A stretch of 64,000 bases of DNA from an uncultured Spirochaetaceae bacterium (GTDB lineage: Bacteria > Spirochaetota > Spirochaetia > Sphaerochaetales > Sphaerochaetaceae): the NCBI GenBank assembly GCA_944388955.1, contig CALXKJ010000002.1:62001-126000 (forward strand), written 5' to 3'. Positions 17,584-26,115 of the stretch are shown piece after piece. The notes below the pieces were generated by a model. The model made no database searches and was not told the origin of the DNA. It saw only the letters and a list, made by a program, of their open reading frames with translations. Made by a program: the position numbers and the translations under genes. Numbering within the stretch: the stretch's first letter is position 1; every line of letters begins with the position of its first letter.

Positions 17584-18684
17584 ATGTTCTTCATAACAGC
17601 GCTGGATTTCACGCAATCTGCCCATCTTTTCGAGCACCTGCAGAACAGGGGAGATGATATCCTTTTCAATGCGGGACGGCGTATTATGAAGAGCGTCAGA
17701 GAGCCTTTCTCGCTTATTGTCACGTGCGATAGGACTGAGCTGATAGCTGAGACAAGGGTATCGCCTGAGGTTCTGGAGCGCTCTCTTTCCGTTTCACCGA
17801 TCAACGCTTCAGGCTGCAGGTATTCATATGAAGGTGAGGCCGCTATAGAGCATATATTCCTGCTCTCTTCAGGAATTCTCTCACCGCTTTTCGGTGAGGA
17901 CACAATACAGGGGCAGATCAGGGCAGCAGCGGATGTCAGCCGGCTTCTCGGTACATCATCACCTTCGCTGGACAGGCTTCTCAGACAATCTGTCTCTTTT
18001 TCCAGAAAGATACATAGCAGCATGCGCGTAAGAGTCATCGACAGCACTATAATCGATGAAGTCTCAAGGCTAACCGCTTCATGCGGGAAAGTCCTGATTA
18101 TCGGCTCTGGTGAAATGGCAAGGATGGTTGCGGAAAAGCTGAAGGACAGCCATCAGGTGACAATGACGCTCCGCGATGAGGATAAGACGTATCTCGTCCC
18201 AGATGGAGCAAGGCCTTTGAGCTACGAGAAGCGTCTTGAGGAGGCTGAGGTATCAGATGCCATTATAAGTGCCTCATCAGGTCTTTATCATACGCTCACA
18301 GAAGGAGATCTGAATCTATTGAGAGGCAAGCTCCTCATAGACCTTGCAGAGCCTCATGATTTTCCAGATTATCCCTCCGTGATGCGCCTTAAGGATCTTG
18401 ACGTAGAGATGCCAGAGCGTGATGAGGTCGTGCAGAAGATATTCAAAGAGGCAGAAGAAGAAATAAAAGAGTATCACGCGTATCTGGAAAGAGCGGATGC
18501 TTTTCCTTCCATTGATAAGGAGGCTACAGCTGTCAGCTATGAGGCAATGCGGCGACTTTCGTCTGTTATCTCATCACTGTCCCTTCCTCCGGAGAAAGAG
18601 AGGGCTTTCCGCGAATCCATTCTTGATTCTGTTCATAAGGCGTATATTTCAGATGCAATGAGCAGAATAAATGGAAAACGATGA
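17584..18684 (+). CDS. hemA: glutamyl-tRNA reductase, short form
   Basis: A 366-residue glutamyl-tRNA reductase, the entry enzyme for tetrapyrrole synthesis. The nucleophile is kept as Cys48 in TCDRTEL (usually SCNRTE, so Asn is replaced by Asp). GEDTIQGQIR near 110 and the NADPH domain VLIIGSGEMARMVAEKL near 165 are present. It is about 50 residues shorter than typical enzymes, mostly through a reduced C-terminal dimerisation region. No other tetrapyrrole gene is nearby; the next gene is an acetyltransferase overlapping by ATGA. The product could serve cobamide, sirohaem or haem synthesis. Confidence 0.85.
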   Translation: MFFITALDFTQSAHLFEHLQNRGDDILFNAGRRIMKSVREPFSLIVTCDRTELIAETRVSPEVLERSLSVSPINASGCRYSYEGEAAIEHIFLLSSGILSPLFGEDTIQGQIRAAADVSRLLGTSSPSLDRLLRQSVSFSRKIHSSMRVRVIDSTIIDEVSRLTASCGKVLIIGSGEMARMVAEKLKDSHQVTMTLRDEDKTYLVPDGARPLSYEKRLEEAEVSDAIISASSGLYHTLTEGDLNLLRGKLLIDLAEPHDFPDYPSVMRLKDLDVEMPERDEVVQKIFKEAEEEIKEYHAYLERADAFPSIDKEATAVSYEAMRRLSSVISSLSLPPEKERAFRESILDSVHKAYISDAMSRINGKR

Positions 18685-19211
18685 AATCAGATGGTAGAAT
18701 CTATTCCATGGATATTGATTACAGGCTGATCAGAAAAGACGATGCGGGGATGTTCCTCGATTACATGAAAACAATTGCAGGAGAGACAGATAATCTTGTC
18801 TATTCTGTTTCCGATATTGAGAATCTTGACGAAGTGGACGAGAAGATATTCATCTCAGAGCTTCGCAATTCCCGCTCATTCACTGTCGTGGCAGTTGCTG
18901 ATGGCATGATTGCAGGAAGCTGTGACATCCGTGTAGGCCGCCGCCTCCGTATCAGGCATAGAGGTGAATTCGCGGTATCCGTACGAAAGGCTTTCTGGGG
19001 AAGGGGAATAGGAAAGCACCTGGCCGAGTTCGCTATAGCAGAGGCAAAAGAGCGCGGTATCTCAATCCTGAGCACATCTGTCAGGAATGATAATGAGAGG
19101 GCAATTGACTTCCTTCTGAGAAATGGATTCGAGGATGCCGGTCCAGATCCGATGCTCTATTCCATTGATGGTGAGTTCATTGATGGAAAACGGTATTTCA
19201 GGAAAATATGA
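18681..19211 (+). CDS. GNAT-family N-acetyltransferase
   Basis: A 176-residue acetyltransferase. The acetyl-CoA loop is VRKAFWGRGIGKHLAEFAI near residues 95-113, followed by the beta-bulge strand ISILSTSVRNDNERAI and LLRNGFEDAG, all typical of GNAT enzymes acting on amines such as spermidine or protein N-termini. The ATGA overlap with hemA supports translation coupling from 18681. A second in-frame ATG at 18708 (MDIDYRLI) would also give a full domain. The substrate is unknown. Confidence 0.88.
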   Translation: MKSDGRIYSMDIDYRLIRKDDAGMFLDYMKTIAGETDNLVYSVSDIENLDEVDEKIFISELRNSRSFTVVAVADGMIAGSCDIRVGRRLRIRHRGEFAVSVRKAFWGRGIGKHLAEFAIAEAKERGISILSTSVRNDNERAIDFLLRNGFEDAGPDPMLYSIDGEFIDGKRYFRKI

Positions 19212-19220
19212 GGAAAAGAA

Positions 19221-19244
19221 AAAGGCTGCCATAAGACAGCCTTT
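19221..19244 (-). terminator. terminator downstream of tRNA-Arg
   Basis: AAAGGCTG (19221-19228) pairs with CAGCCTTT (19237-19244). On the minus strand the stem is followed by TTCTTTTCC. The A-rich sequence before it and CTTTAT after it mean it may also stop the plus-strand acetyltransferase transcript. Confidence 0.7.
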
Positions 19245-19245
19245 A

Positions 19246-19319
19246 TACGCCCTACAAGATTCGAACTTGTCACCTACTGCTTAGAAGGCAGTTGCTCTAT
19301 CCAGGTGAGCTAAGGGCGC
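19246..19319 (-). tRNA. tRNA-Arg (anticodon UCU)
   Basis: The minus strand folds as a full 74-nt cloverleaf. The acceptor is GCGCCCT with AGGGCGT, the anticodon stem ACTGC/GCAGT encloses loop CTTCTAA (anticodon TCT), and the T loop is TTCGAAT. The discriminator is A and CCA is not encoded. It reads AGA codons. Confidence 0.96.
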
Positions 19320-19344
19320 ATATTCATGAACAGATGGTAAAATA

Positions 19345-20709
19345 TCAGCTTTCCGGAACAATATCAAGGGGGTTGTGTACAGTTTGTGCAAGCTGTCTTC
19401 TCCGTGAGGCTAGAGTGTATGGGATTGCCAGCATAGCTGTAATGATTTCAGCACCTGTCATGGCCCATAGAATCCCATCCATTCCGATGATAAGCGGAAG
19501 AATGACAAGAAGCAGTCCGCTTGCGATAAGTCCTCTCATAAGGGAGAAAATCATCGCCGGGAAAGGCAGGAGAACGCTTTGCAGGAAGAATACGATATTT
19601 ATATTCAGCGCCATTAAGAGAAATGAAAGCGAGTAGATACGTACGATGTGCGGCCCGATGGAGAGAACGTTCTCCGTCGTGTCCATGAATACGGAGAGAA
19701 TCTGTGACGGGAAGAGTATGCATACTGCGGCTGAAATCACGGAAAAGAGAATTGATGTCCACCATAGATATGTAAATGATTCCCAGGTCCTTTTCCTCAG
19801 ACCGGCTCCGAAGTTTGTCGATGCGATGGGCTGTACAGCCTGACCGATACCTGCAAAGAAATGCTGCAGCAGGAATGAGATAGTCATAATCACACCTAAT
19901 ACTGCAAGCTCGTCGCGCCCTCCATATTTCATCGTCTGCTTGTTTATCATGATAGTCAGTACTGCGATTGCAACATCCAGAATCCCGCCTCCAAAACCTG
20001 TTGAGAGTATTTTCATGGATGTTCTGGCGGTTTCCTTGGGCTTCACGAGATGCAGTGATGTCTGGCCCTTTCTGAAAGCGGTGAGCAGGATGATTGTCTG
20101 TATCAGCGCTCCTATCGCAGTTGCAAGCCCTGCACCGAACATTCCCATTCCCATTGGAAATACCAGGAACCAGTCTCCGAAGATATTGAAGCAGCCGCCG
20201 ATAAGCACAGCTTTCAGCACAAGCTTTGGCTTCTCGTCATAGCGGACAATCGGAGGCAGGAATGTGTTTATCGCAAACAACGGGAACGTGGCAACTATAG
20301 GCATGATATAAGCTTTCGCGTAAGGCAGGAGTTCTTCATCAGCTCCGCTGAAGAAGAGAATCTCATCTATGAAGAGGGCGGAGAGAATCCAGCTGAACAA
20401 TGTGAAAATAGCTAGAAGAAGAATCGTAAGGGAGAAAACTCTGTCAGCTTCCCGTATGTTTCCTTCGCCTTTTCTGTGACTCATCAGCACAGAGCCGCCT
20501 ATACCGAATAATAGACCTATGAAGCACATGAGCGCAAAATAAGGATTGATGACGGCAATTGCCGCAGCTCCATCCGGGCCGCATGCCTGTCCAACGGCAA
20601 TTGTGTCGACGAAGCTGTAGACAGATGTTGCAAGCGCCCCACCAAGAGATGGTATGAGATATTTTACGTAGAGCTTTCCTATGCTCTCCTTTATGAGTTC
20701 AGAATCCAT
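19345..20709 (-). CDS. MATE-family efflux transporter (second copy)
   Basis: A 454-residue MATE transporter with about 12 helices, starting with ESIGKLYVKYLIPSLGGALA. The motif region DTIAVGQACGPDGAAAIAVINPYF is of the DinF/YeeO-like kind. It differs clearly from the other two MATE proteins in the window and is not a recent duplicate. The ATG at 20709 has no ribosome site (the preceding bases are even CCTCCC) but lies 8 nt after GATAAT. Confidence 0.92.
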   Translation of the reverse strand: MDSELIKESIGKLYVKYLIPSLGGALATSVYSFVDTIAVGQACGPDGAAAIAVINPYFALMCFIGLLFGIGGSVLMSHRKGEGNIREADRVFSLTILLLAIFTLFSWILSALFIDEILFFSGADEELLPYAKAYIMPIVATFPLFAINTFLPPIVRYDEKPKLVLKAVLIGGCFNIFGDWFLVFPMGMGMFGAGLATAIGALIQTIILLTAFRKGQTSLHLVKPKETARTSMKILSTGFGGGILDVAIAVLTIMINKQTMKYGGRDELAVLGVIMTISFLLQHFFAGIGQAVQPIASTNFGAGLRKRTWESFTYLWWTSILFSVISAAVCILFPSQILSVFMDTTENVLSIGPHIVRIYSLSFLLMALNINIVFFLQSVLLPFPAMIFSLMRGLIASGLLLVILPLIIGMDGILWAMTGAEIITAMLAIPYTLASRRRQLAQTVHNPLDIVPES

Positions 20710-20746
20710 AAGGGAGGATTATCCAGATAGGATTATTCTCTGTCAA
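20707..20746 (-). promoter_or_regulatory. strong promoter of the second MATE gene, leaderless or nearly so
   Basis: On the minus strand a perfect TTGACA (plus 20741-20746), a 17-bp spacer and GATAAT (20718-20723) end 8 nt before the ATG. The 8-nt gap CCTCCCTT contains no Shine-Dalgarno sequence. This is one of the clearest leaderless candidates here. Confidence 0.7.
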
Positions 20747-20748
20747 AT

Positions 20749-20776
20749 GAGAGGGCTTCATAGAAGAAACCCTCTC
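20749..20776 (-). terminator. possible terminator after the 5'-nucleotidase
   Basis: GAGAGGG (20749-20755) pairs with CCCTCTC (20770-20776), and an inner CTTC/GAAG pair lengthens the stem. The minus-strand continuation ATTTGACAG is only weakly U-rich and contains the -35 of the next gene. Confidence 0.4.
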
Positions 20777-20784
20777 TCAGATAA

Positions 20785-22578
20785 TCACATATTGAATTTT
20801 GCCTCTGCGACAAGTGCATCATAATCTGTTAGGTTGTAGCTTTCTGCATATGGTGTATCGAGATAGCCTTCGTTGATAAGCTTTATGAGCTCTACTCTTC
20901 TCGGATCATCTTCTGAAAGGTCAACACCAACGATTCTCCAGTTGTCAGTCACAAATGGCGATACAGGAGAATTCTTTGAGAAGTAATCGACTATCATGTC
21001 GCGGATTGATCTCGAGCTCTCCCAATTTCTCTTGCCGCTTATAAGTCCCTGCGCCTTGAGCGCTGAAGAATATCTGTAGTTGTTTACAGCAAGCGAGAGA
21101 ATGTCGTCATCCTGAAGCGGCTTCCCATTGAACATCACATTCTTTATCCTAGAGCCCTTCGGCTCGGAGAGGTCGATTTCATAATCAACTCCCTCGAACA
21201 TGTCATATAGATAATCAGGATACTCAGGATCGAATGAGATGTTTATATCGCCTGGCTTCCACTGGTTGTAGCACTCTGCGCTCCATTCCATGTATGCCTT
21301 GAGTTCAGCGCCTGTGACATCAACGCGGTAGAGCGTGTTGTCGAATTTGTAGATATCGAAGATATTGCCGTAGTTTATGTTACCTTCAGGAAGGTCGCTT
21401 GTATCCTTGAAAAGCGCAGCTGCAGATACATCAGCTCCCGATTCCCTAAGCTGGATCATGTTGATCAGATCCATTACAGCCGTATCGCGGATTCTGCCTT
21501 CCGGTATTCCACTGATTTCATTCTCCGGCTGGAATCTGGCTGTTGTTGAGCCAAGGGCCACTCCGCCTTCGCCATCTTCGCCACTCCCACCGCCGTTGAC
21601 ATAGCTGATGGTTTTCTCGTGAGCTTCCTTCACGAGAGGAATCGCTCTGATTTCCTCGGATGGAATCACTCCGGTCATGTCGACTATCTCGACAGTGCAG
21701 TCAACGACATTATTCGTATCATCGAGATATAGATCGAAACGAGCGGCATCGCGGCCTCCGTTGCGGCAGCCTCCGATGACTGTATTGCCCTGCTTTTCAT
21801 TTACGACTACATGATTGTGCGCTACCTGAAGGATATCGATTTCTGGGTTGTCATCAAGGATCTTCTGCGCTGAATCCGAACCATTGTCCTCATCAAACTC
21901 TGCATACATCCCCATATGGGCTGAGACGATTATCACATCCGCCTTATTCCCGATTTCCTCGATTGCATTCTTTACAGCAATGTTCGCCGGGAGGAATGTG
22001 AGAGCTGCGATACCTTCCTTCTCGCTGTCCCAGATAGGCACATCAGGTGTGACTGTACCGATTATTGCGATATTGACTCCATTGACATTCCTGATGATAT
22101 ACCCAAGCCCAGTGGCATAATTTCCGCTGCTGTCCACTACATTTGCGGCAAGGATAGGGAAGTCTGCCTGTGAGAGTATCTTTCTTGCGGTATCTACGCC
22201 CCAGTTGAATTCATGGTTGCCGAGCGTCATTGCATCATAGCCCATGTAGTTCATGGCTGTAATCACAGGATTCGGGGCATCCGGGGTTTTGTTGTAGAGA
22301 TCATCTGTCATGATTGTACCTTGGATATCATCACCGGCATCAATCAGGAGGGTATCTGGATTCTCTTTCCTGACGCTTTCAATATAAGTATAAAGACGCG
22401 CCATTCCGTTGTTTGCTGTCTCGGAATTATCCTCATATGAGTATCCCCATATGTTTCCATGCATATCCGAAGTCCCGATAACAGTAATGTGTTTTGTCCA
22501 CTCCGCTGCGAAGATTGAGGAAACTGCTACCAAGACCACGATAAAAATGGCTAGTACTTTTCTGGATGAATTATTCAT
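20785..22578 (-). CDS. exported 5'-nucleotidase / 2',3'-cyclic phosphodiesterase family protein
   Basis: A 597-residue metallophosphoesterase with a signal peptide (residues 1-24, ending SIFAAEW). The N-terminal calcineurin-like domain has metal motifs GTSDMHGN, DAGDDIQG, TLGNHEFNWG, SAHMG and VAHNHVV. The C-terminal 5'-nucleotidase domain (about 345-560) binds the nucleoside. It would release phosphate and nucleoside from extracellular nucleotides. A ribosome site (TGGAGGC) precedes the ATG, and a Pho-box-like repeat lies upstream. The nucleoside importer at 31955-36580 could take up its products. Confidence 0.9.
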   Translation of the reverse strand: MNNSSRKVLAIFIVVLVAVSSIFAAEWTKHITVIGTSDMHGNIWGYSYEDNSETANNGMARLYTYIESVRKENPDTLLIDAGDDIQGTIMTDDLYNKTPDAPNPVITAMNYMGYDAMTLGNHEFNWGVDTARKILSQADFPILAANVVDSSGNYATGLGYIIRNVNGVNIAIIGTVTPDVPIWDSEKEGIAALTFLPANIAVKNAIEEIGNKADVIIVSAHMGMYAEFDEDNGSDSAQKILDDNPEIDILQVAHNHVVVNEKQGNTVIGGCRNGGRDAARFDLYLDDTNNVVDCTVEIVDMTGVIPSEEIRAIPLVKEAHEKTISYVNGGGSGEDGEGGVALGSTTARFQPENEISGIPEGRIRDTAVMDLINMIQLRESGADVSAAALFKDTSDLPEGNINYGNIFDIYKFDNTLYRVDVTGAELKAYMEWSAECYNQWKPGDINISFDPEYPDYLYDMFEGVDYEIDLSEPKGSRIKNVMFNGKPLQDDDILSLAVNNYRYSSALKAQGLISGKRNWESSRSIRDMIVDYFSKNSPVSPFVTDNWRIVGVDLSEDDPRRVELIKLINEGYLDTPYAESYNLTDYDALVAEAKFNM

Positions 22579-22594
22579 AAAAGCCTCCAGCCCT

Positions 22595-22639
22595 CACTAT
22601 ACAGCAGTAATTTGAAGCTGTAGTTTATTTTGTGTTAAA
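22595..22639 (-). promoter_or_regulatory. Pho-box-like repeat upstream of the 5'-nucleotidase
   Basis: On the minus strand TTAACA (plus 22633-22638) is followed after 5 bp by TAAACT (22622-22627), an 11-bp-period direct repeat with one good and one degraded half, as in Pho boxes. A -10-like TATAGT follows about 20 bp further (near 22596-22601). The first half shares ATTTAACACA with the pstS site at 63744. The match to the second half is only partial. Confidence 0.45.
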
Positions 22640-22643
22640 TTCT

Positions 22644-24500
22644 TCAGCTATCGGCTTTCTCTTCTAGCTCAAGCCATCTGTCGCTTTTTGCCTCGAGCTC
22701 AGCTTTCGCCGCCTCGTAACGTTTCGAGCGCTCCTCAAGCGTTCCGAGCGGGGTAGTACCAGGTATGGAGAATGACTCCTCAAGCTCCTTTATCTCCATC
22801 TCGAGTGCGGTTATTTCAGTCTCGATGGTCTCTTTCTCTTTCTTCTCTCTGTAAGTAAGTCCTTTCTTTTCCCTCGGTGTTCTCGTGTCCTTCTGCACTT
22901 TCTCCTCTGGTTTATCATCAGCTTGTTCTTCCTTGCTTTCCTTCCATTCCGTGAATGTGCCAGGGAATAGCGATATCATGCCGTTCTCGATGACAAGTGT
23001 CATATCTGTTGTCATATCGAGAAATGTCCTGTCGTGTGATGATATGATTGCGCAGCCTGGGAAGGATGCGATGTATTCCTCAAGCTTCTCCATCGTACTG
23101 ATATCCAGATCATTTGTCGGCTCATCGAATAGCAGGAAGTTTGGATTCGAGGCGAGTCTTGTGATCAGATAGAGCCGTCTTCTCTCTCCTCCCGAAAGCC
23201 TTTCAACGGGAGTTCGCTGCATAGAGACAGGGAAACCGAAAAGCTCAAGAAAGCGGGATGCGGAGACTATTGTGCCGTTTCCCAGGCTTATTCTGTCCCC
23301 GATATCCTCTGTATATTCAAGAATTGTTTTCGATGAGGAGAGATTCCGTCCCAGCTGGTCATAATATCCGAAATGTGTGTTGACACCTCTGTCGATAGAA
23401 CCTGAATCGGGCTCTATGCGACCGCTTATGATATCCAGAAGCGTTGATTTCCCGCTGCCGTTATCTCCAATAAGGCCGAGCTTCATGCCCTTCGTGAATG
23501 AAATCGAGAAATCAGAGAACAGCTTTTTCCCATCATATTCCTTCGAAATCTTCTCAACTTCCAGGATTTTCTTCCCGAGACGGCGCTCTGCTGTCGAGAA
23601 ATCCCTTGGCGCATCCTCCCTGACCTTATGCTCTTTGCCGAGCATCTCCTGTATTCTGTCTTTCCTGTTCTTATCTTTCCCGGTTCTCGCTTTCGGCCCT
23701 CGCTTGAGCCATTCAAGTTCACGTCTGAGTATTGTCTTCAGTCTCTCCTGTTCTTTCTCGTCCATTCTCAACCGTTCTTCTTTCCTCTCGAGATATGCGG
23801 AGAATGAGCCAGGATGACGGTAGAAATGCTTTCTATCGAGTTCCCAGATTGATGAGCAGCAATCATTGAGTATGTGCCTGTCGTGAGTCACGATAATGAC
23901 ACCGCTGGAGGTGGATTTTATCCAGTTCTCAAGATATTCAATCGTCCTTATATCAAGGTGGTTCGTGGGTTCATCAAGAAGGAGAAGCCCTGGCTTCATG
24001 GCAAGCGCCCTTGCGATGGCAGCTTTCTTCTGCTCCCCGCCTGAAAGGCTTTCCATCAAGATGTCATCATCAAATGAGCCTCCAAGATCTGTAAGTACGG
24101 CTTTATAGCTTCTCTCGATATCCCAGAGATCGTTTTTCTCGATAATCTCAGAAAGTCTCATGTATTCCTTCTCGTTGCCGCTCTCGATAGCTCTCTGATA
24201 ATCCTCAAGCACCTTCAGCTTCTCTCCACCCGCGAGATAGAGAAAGGATGAGACTGTTGTCCCCGCAGGATAGGTAACCTGCTGTGAAAGCATGACGGGG
24301 TTGATGTCTTTCTTCATTGAGACAGTCCCCTCATCCGGCACAGTCTCTCCGATGATACATTGGAGGAATGTAGATTTCCCCGCGCCATTCCTGCCGACGA
24401 TTCCCGCTTTCTCTCCTTCTTCGAGACCGAGAGAGACGGCTTCGAAAAGAGGTTCATCATTGACTGTCTTAGATAGATTCTCGATAGATAGGATATTCAC
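22644..24500 (-). CDS. ABC-F family ATPase (Uup/EttA-like ribosome-associated factor)
   Basis: A 618-residue protein with two ABC ATPase domains and no membrane segments. Walker A motifs are GRNGAGKST (about 36-44) and GDNGSGKST (about 345). Signatures are LSGGEQKK and LSGGERRR, and Walker B motifs LLLDEPTNHLD and LLFDEPTNDLD. A linker with a charged helix separates them, and a coiled-coil tail covers about 540-618, as in Uup. Such proteins act on the translating ribosome or on DNA. The GTG start lacks a Shine-Dalgarno and lies 6 nt after TAAGAT. Confidence 0.93.
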   Translation of the reverse strand: MNILSIENLSKTVNDEPLFEAVSLGLEEGEKAGIVGRNGAGKSTFLQCIIGETVPDEGTVSMKKDINPVMLSQQVTYPAGTTVSSFLYLAGGEKLKVLEDYQRAIESGNEKEYMRLSEIIEKNDLWDIERSYKAVLTDLGGSFDDDILMESLSGGEQKKAAIARALAMKPGLLLLDEPTNHLDIRTIEYLENWIKSTSSGVIIVTHDRHILNDCCSSIWELDRKHFYRHPGSFSAYLERKEERLRMDEKEQERLKTILRRELEWLKRGPKARTGKDKNRKDRIQEMLGKEHKVREDAPRDFSTAERRLGKKILEVEKISKEYDGKKLFSDFSISFTKGMKLGLIGDNGSGKSTLLDIISGRIEPDSGSIDRGVNTHFGYYDQLGRNLSSSKTILEYTEDIGDRISLGNGTIVSASRFLELFGFPVSMQRTPVERLSGGERRRLYLITRLASNPNFLLFDEPTNDLDISTMEKLEEYIASFPGCAIISSHDRTFLDMTTDMTLVIENGMISLFPGTFTEWKESKEEQADDKPEEKVQKDTRTPREKKGLTYREKKEKETIETEITALEMEIKELEESFSIPGTTPLGTLEERSKRYEAAKAELEAKSDRWLELEEKADS

Positions 24501-24579
24501 GCTGACATCTTAGATTGTCTCATCATATTCCTCAATATGATTGTCTTTCGTCGTTTATATCTCTAAAATCCAGACCATG
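24498..24579. promoter_or_regulatory. divergent pair of leaderless promoters
   Basis: Minus strand: TTGAGG (plus 24530-24535), 17 bp, TAAGAT (24507-24512), then 6 nt to the GTG of the ABC-F gene. Plus strand: TTGTCT (24541-24546), 17 bp, TAAAAT (24564-24569), then 7 nt to the ATG at 24577. Both genes lack ribosome sites. The two -35 boxes are 5 bp apart, so the promoters may share regulation. Confidence 0.7.
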
Positions 24580-26115
24580 GTCCGCAATATTTCACTCTCT
24601 TTATCACCTGAGGATGGTTTTGATGATTCCCGTCTCCGCGTTTCCATATGCCGGAGTCTTCGTATCCAGTCATCTTCAGTGACAGGTATAAGAATAAGGA
24701 AAAGGAGCATTGATGCCCGCCATCGCAGCGTAAAAGTGCTGGTGGATGCGGATGTCTATATAGGTGAGACGCCTGAAAAGCTTTATAAGGAAACGGTTTT
24801 TCCATTCAGTGATGCCAAAAAGAGAGCTGTTGTCGTAGGGTTCGGGCCTGCAGGTATTTTCGCTTCTCTTACTCTCCTCGAGAATGGTGTCACGCCTATC
24901 GTGCTGGAGAGGGGGAAGGACGTGCACTCCAGATTGAAGGATACTGCAATCCTTTCCAGAGAAGGTAAGCTGGATACTGAATCAAATTATGCTTTCGGCG
25001 AAGGCGGAGCGGGAGCGTTTTCCGACGGCAAGCTCTATACACGGTCGACAAAGAGGGGAGACGCAAAGCGCATCCTGTCCCTCTTTGTACAGCATGGGGC
25101 AGATGAGTCGATACTCTATGATGCGAGACCTCATATAGGAAGTGACAGGCTTCCATATATCATCGAGAATATACGCAAGACTATTGAAGCCCATGGTGGA
25201 GAAATCCATTTCGGAAAGAAGGTGACCGGGCTTATCCAGAAAAATGATGAGGTAATCGGGGCTGAATGCCATGATGGCAGTACATACATGGGGCCTGTGA
25301 TTCTCGCAACAGGACACAGTGCCAAGGATGTATATTATTTCCTTTCAGAAGCAGGATTCATTCTTGAAGCGAAAAGCACTGCCGCAGGAGTAAGGCTTGA
25401 GCACCCACAGAGTCTTGTGGATTCCATCCAGTATCATTGCGAGGGCGTGCGTCCACAGTATCTGCCTCCCGCATCATACTCATTCAGAACGCAGGTGAAT
25501 GGAAGGGGTGTCTATTCCTTCTGCATGTGCCCGGGTGGAGTTGTCGTTCCCGCTTCTTCCGAGGAAGGCTCACTCGTGCTTAACGGTATGTCGCCAGCTT
25601 CACGCGGTGGCAGGAAAGCCAACAGCGGTATGATTGTGGAGCTTAGGAAAGAGGAGCTTGATGAATCTGATCCATTTGCGATGATGAGGTTTATCGAAGG
25701 TATTGAGAGAAGGTGCTTTTCCGATGGTTTTGCAGCTCCAGCTGAGCGCATGACTGATTTCATCAATGACCGACTCTCTCCATCACTTCCAGCGACAACA
25801 TATCCTCGTCCTGTTCTGCCGGTAAGGATGGATGATGTGCTTCCTCATGTAATCGCATCTTCACTGAGGGAGGGATTCCTGGCTTTTGATAGAGCGACTA
25901 GAGGCCGTTTCATATCATCTGAAGCTCTTCTGCTTGCTCCTGAGACACGTACCTCGTCACCTGTGAGAATCCTTCGGGATGAGTCAATGAAGCAGAGATG
26001 CGGCTTTTATCCAGCGGGGGAAGGTGCAGGCTATGCAGGAGGAATTGTCTCTGCGGCTATCGATGGCAGTGAGGCAGCTCTGCGTCTTGGAGGGGATTAT
26101 GGCTATCTCTTGTAA
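24577..26115 (+). CDS. FAD-dependent oxidoreductase (YhiN-unlike, COG2509-type dehydrogenase)
   Basis: A 512-residue flavoprotein. After an N-terminal domain of about 90 residues that begins VRNISLSLSPEDGFDDSR, the FAD-binding motif is VVVGFGPAGIFASLTLLE. NYAFGEGGAGAFSDGKLYTR follows, characteristic of this family of predicted dehydrogenases, and the C-terminal GEGAGYAGGI completes the FAD site. The start at 24577 removes 12 extra residues from an upstream TTG and places the ATG 7 nt after a -10 box. The substrate is unknown. The 3' end overlaps azlC by 17 bp. Confidence 0.85.
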   Translation: MVRNISLSLSPEDGFDDSRLRVSICRSLRIQSSSVTGIRIRKRSIDARHRSVKVLVDADVYIGETPEKLYKETVFPFSDAKKRAVVVGFGPAGIFASLTLLENGVTPIVLERGKDVHSRLKDTAILSREGKLDTESNYAFGEGGAGAFSDGKLYTRSTKRGDAKRILSLFVQHGADESILYDARPHIGSDRLPYIIENIRKTIEAHGGEIHFGKKVTGLIQKNDEVIGAECHDGSTYMGPVILATGHSAKDVYYFLSEAGFILEAKSTAAGVRLEHPQSLVDSIQYHCEGVRPQYLPPASYSFRTQVNGRGVYSFCMCPGGVVVPASSEEGSLVLNGMSPASRGGRKANSGMIVELRKEELDESDPFAMMRFIEGIERRCFSDGFAAPAERMTDFINDRLSPSLPATTYPRPVLPVRMDDVLPHVIASSLREGFLAFDRATRGRFISSEALLLAPETRTSSPVRILRDESMKQRCGFYPAGEGAGYAGGIVSAAIDGSEAALRLGGDYGYLL

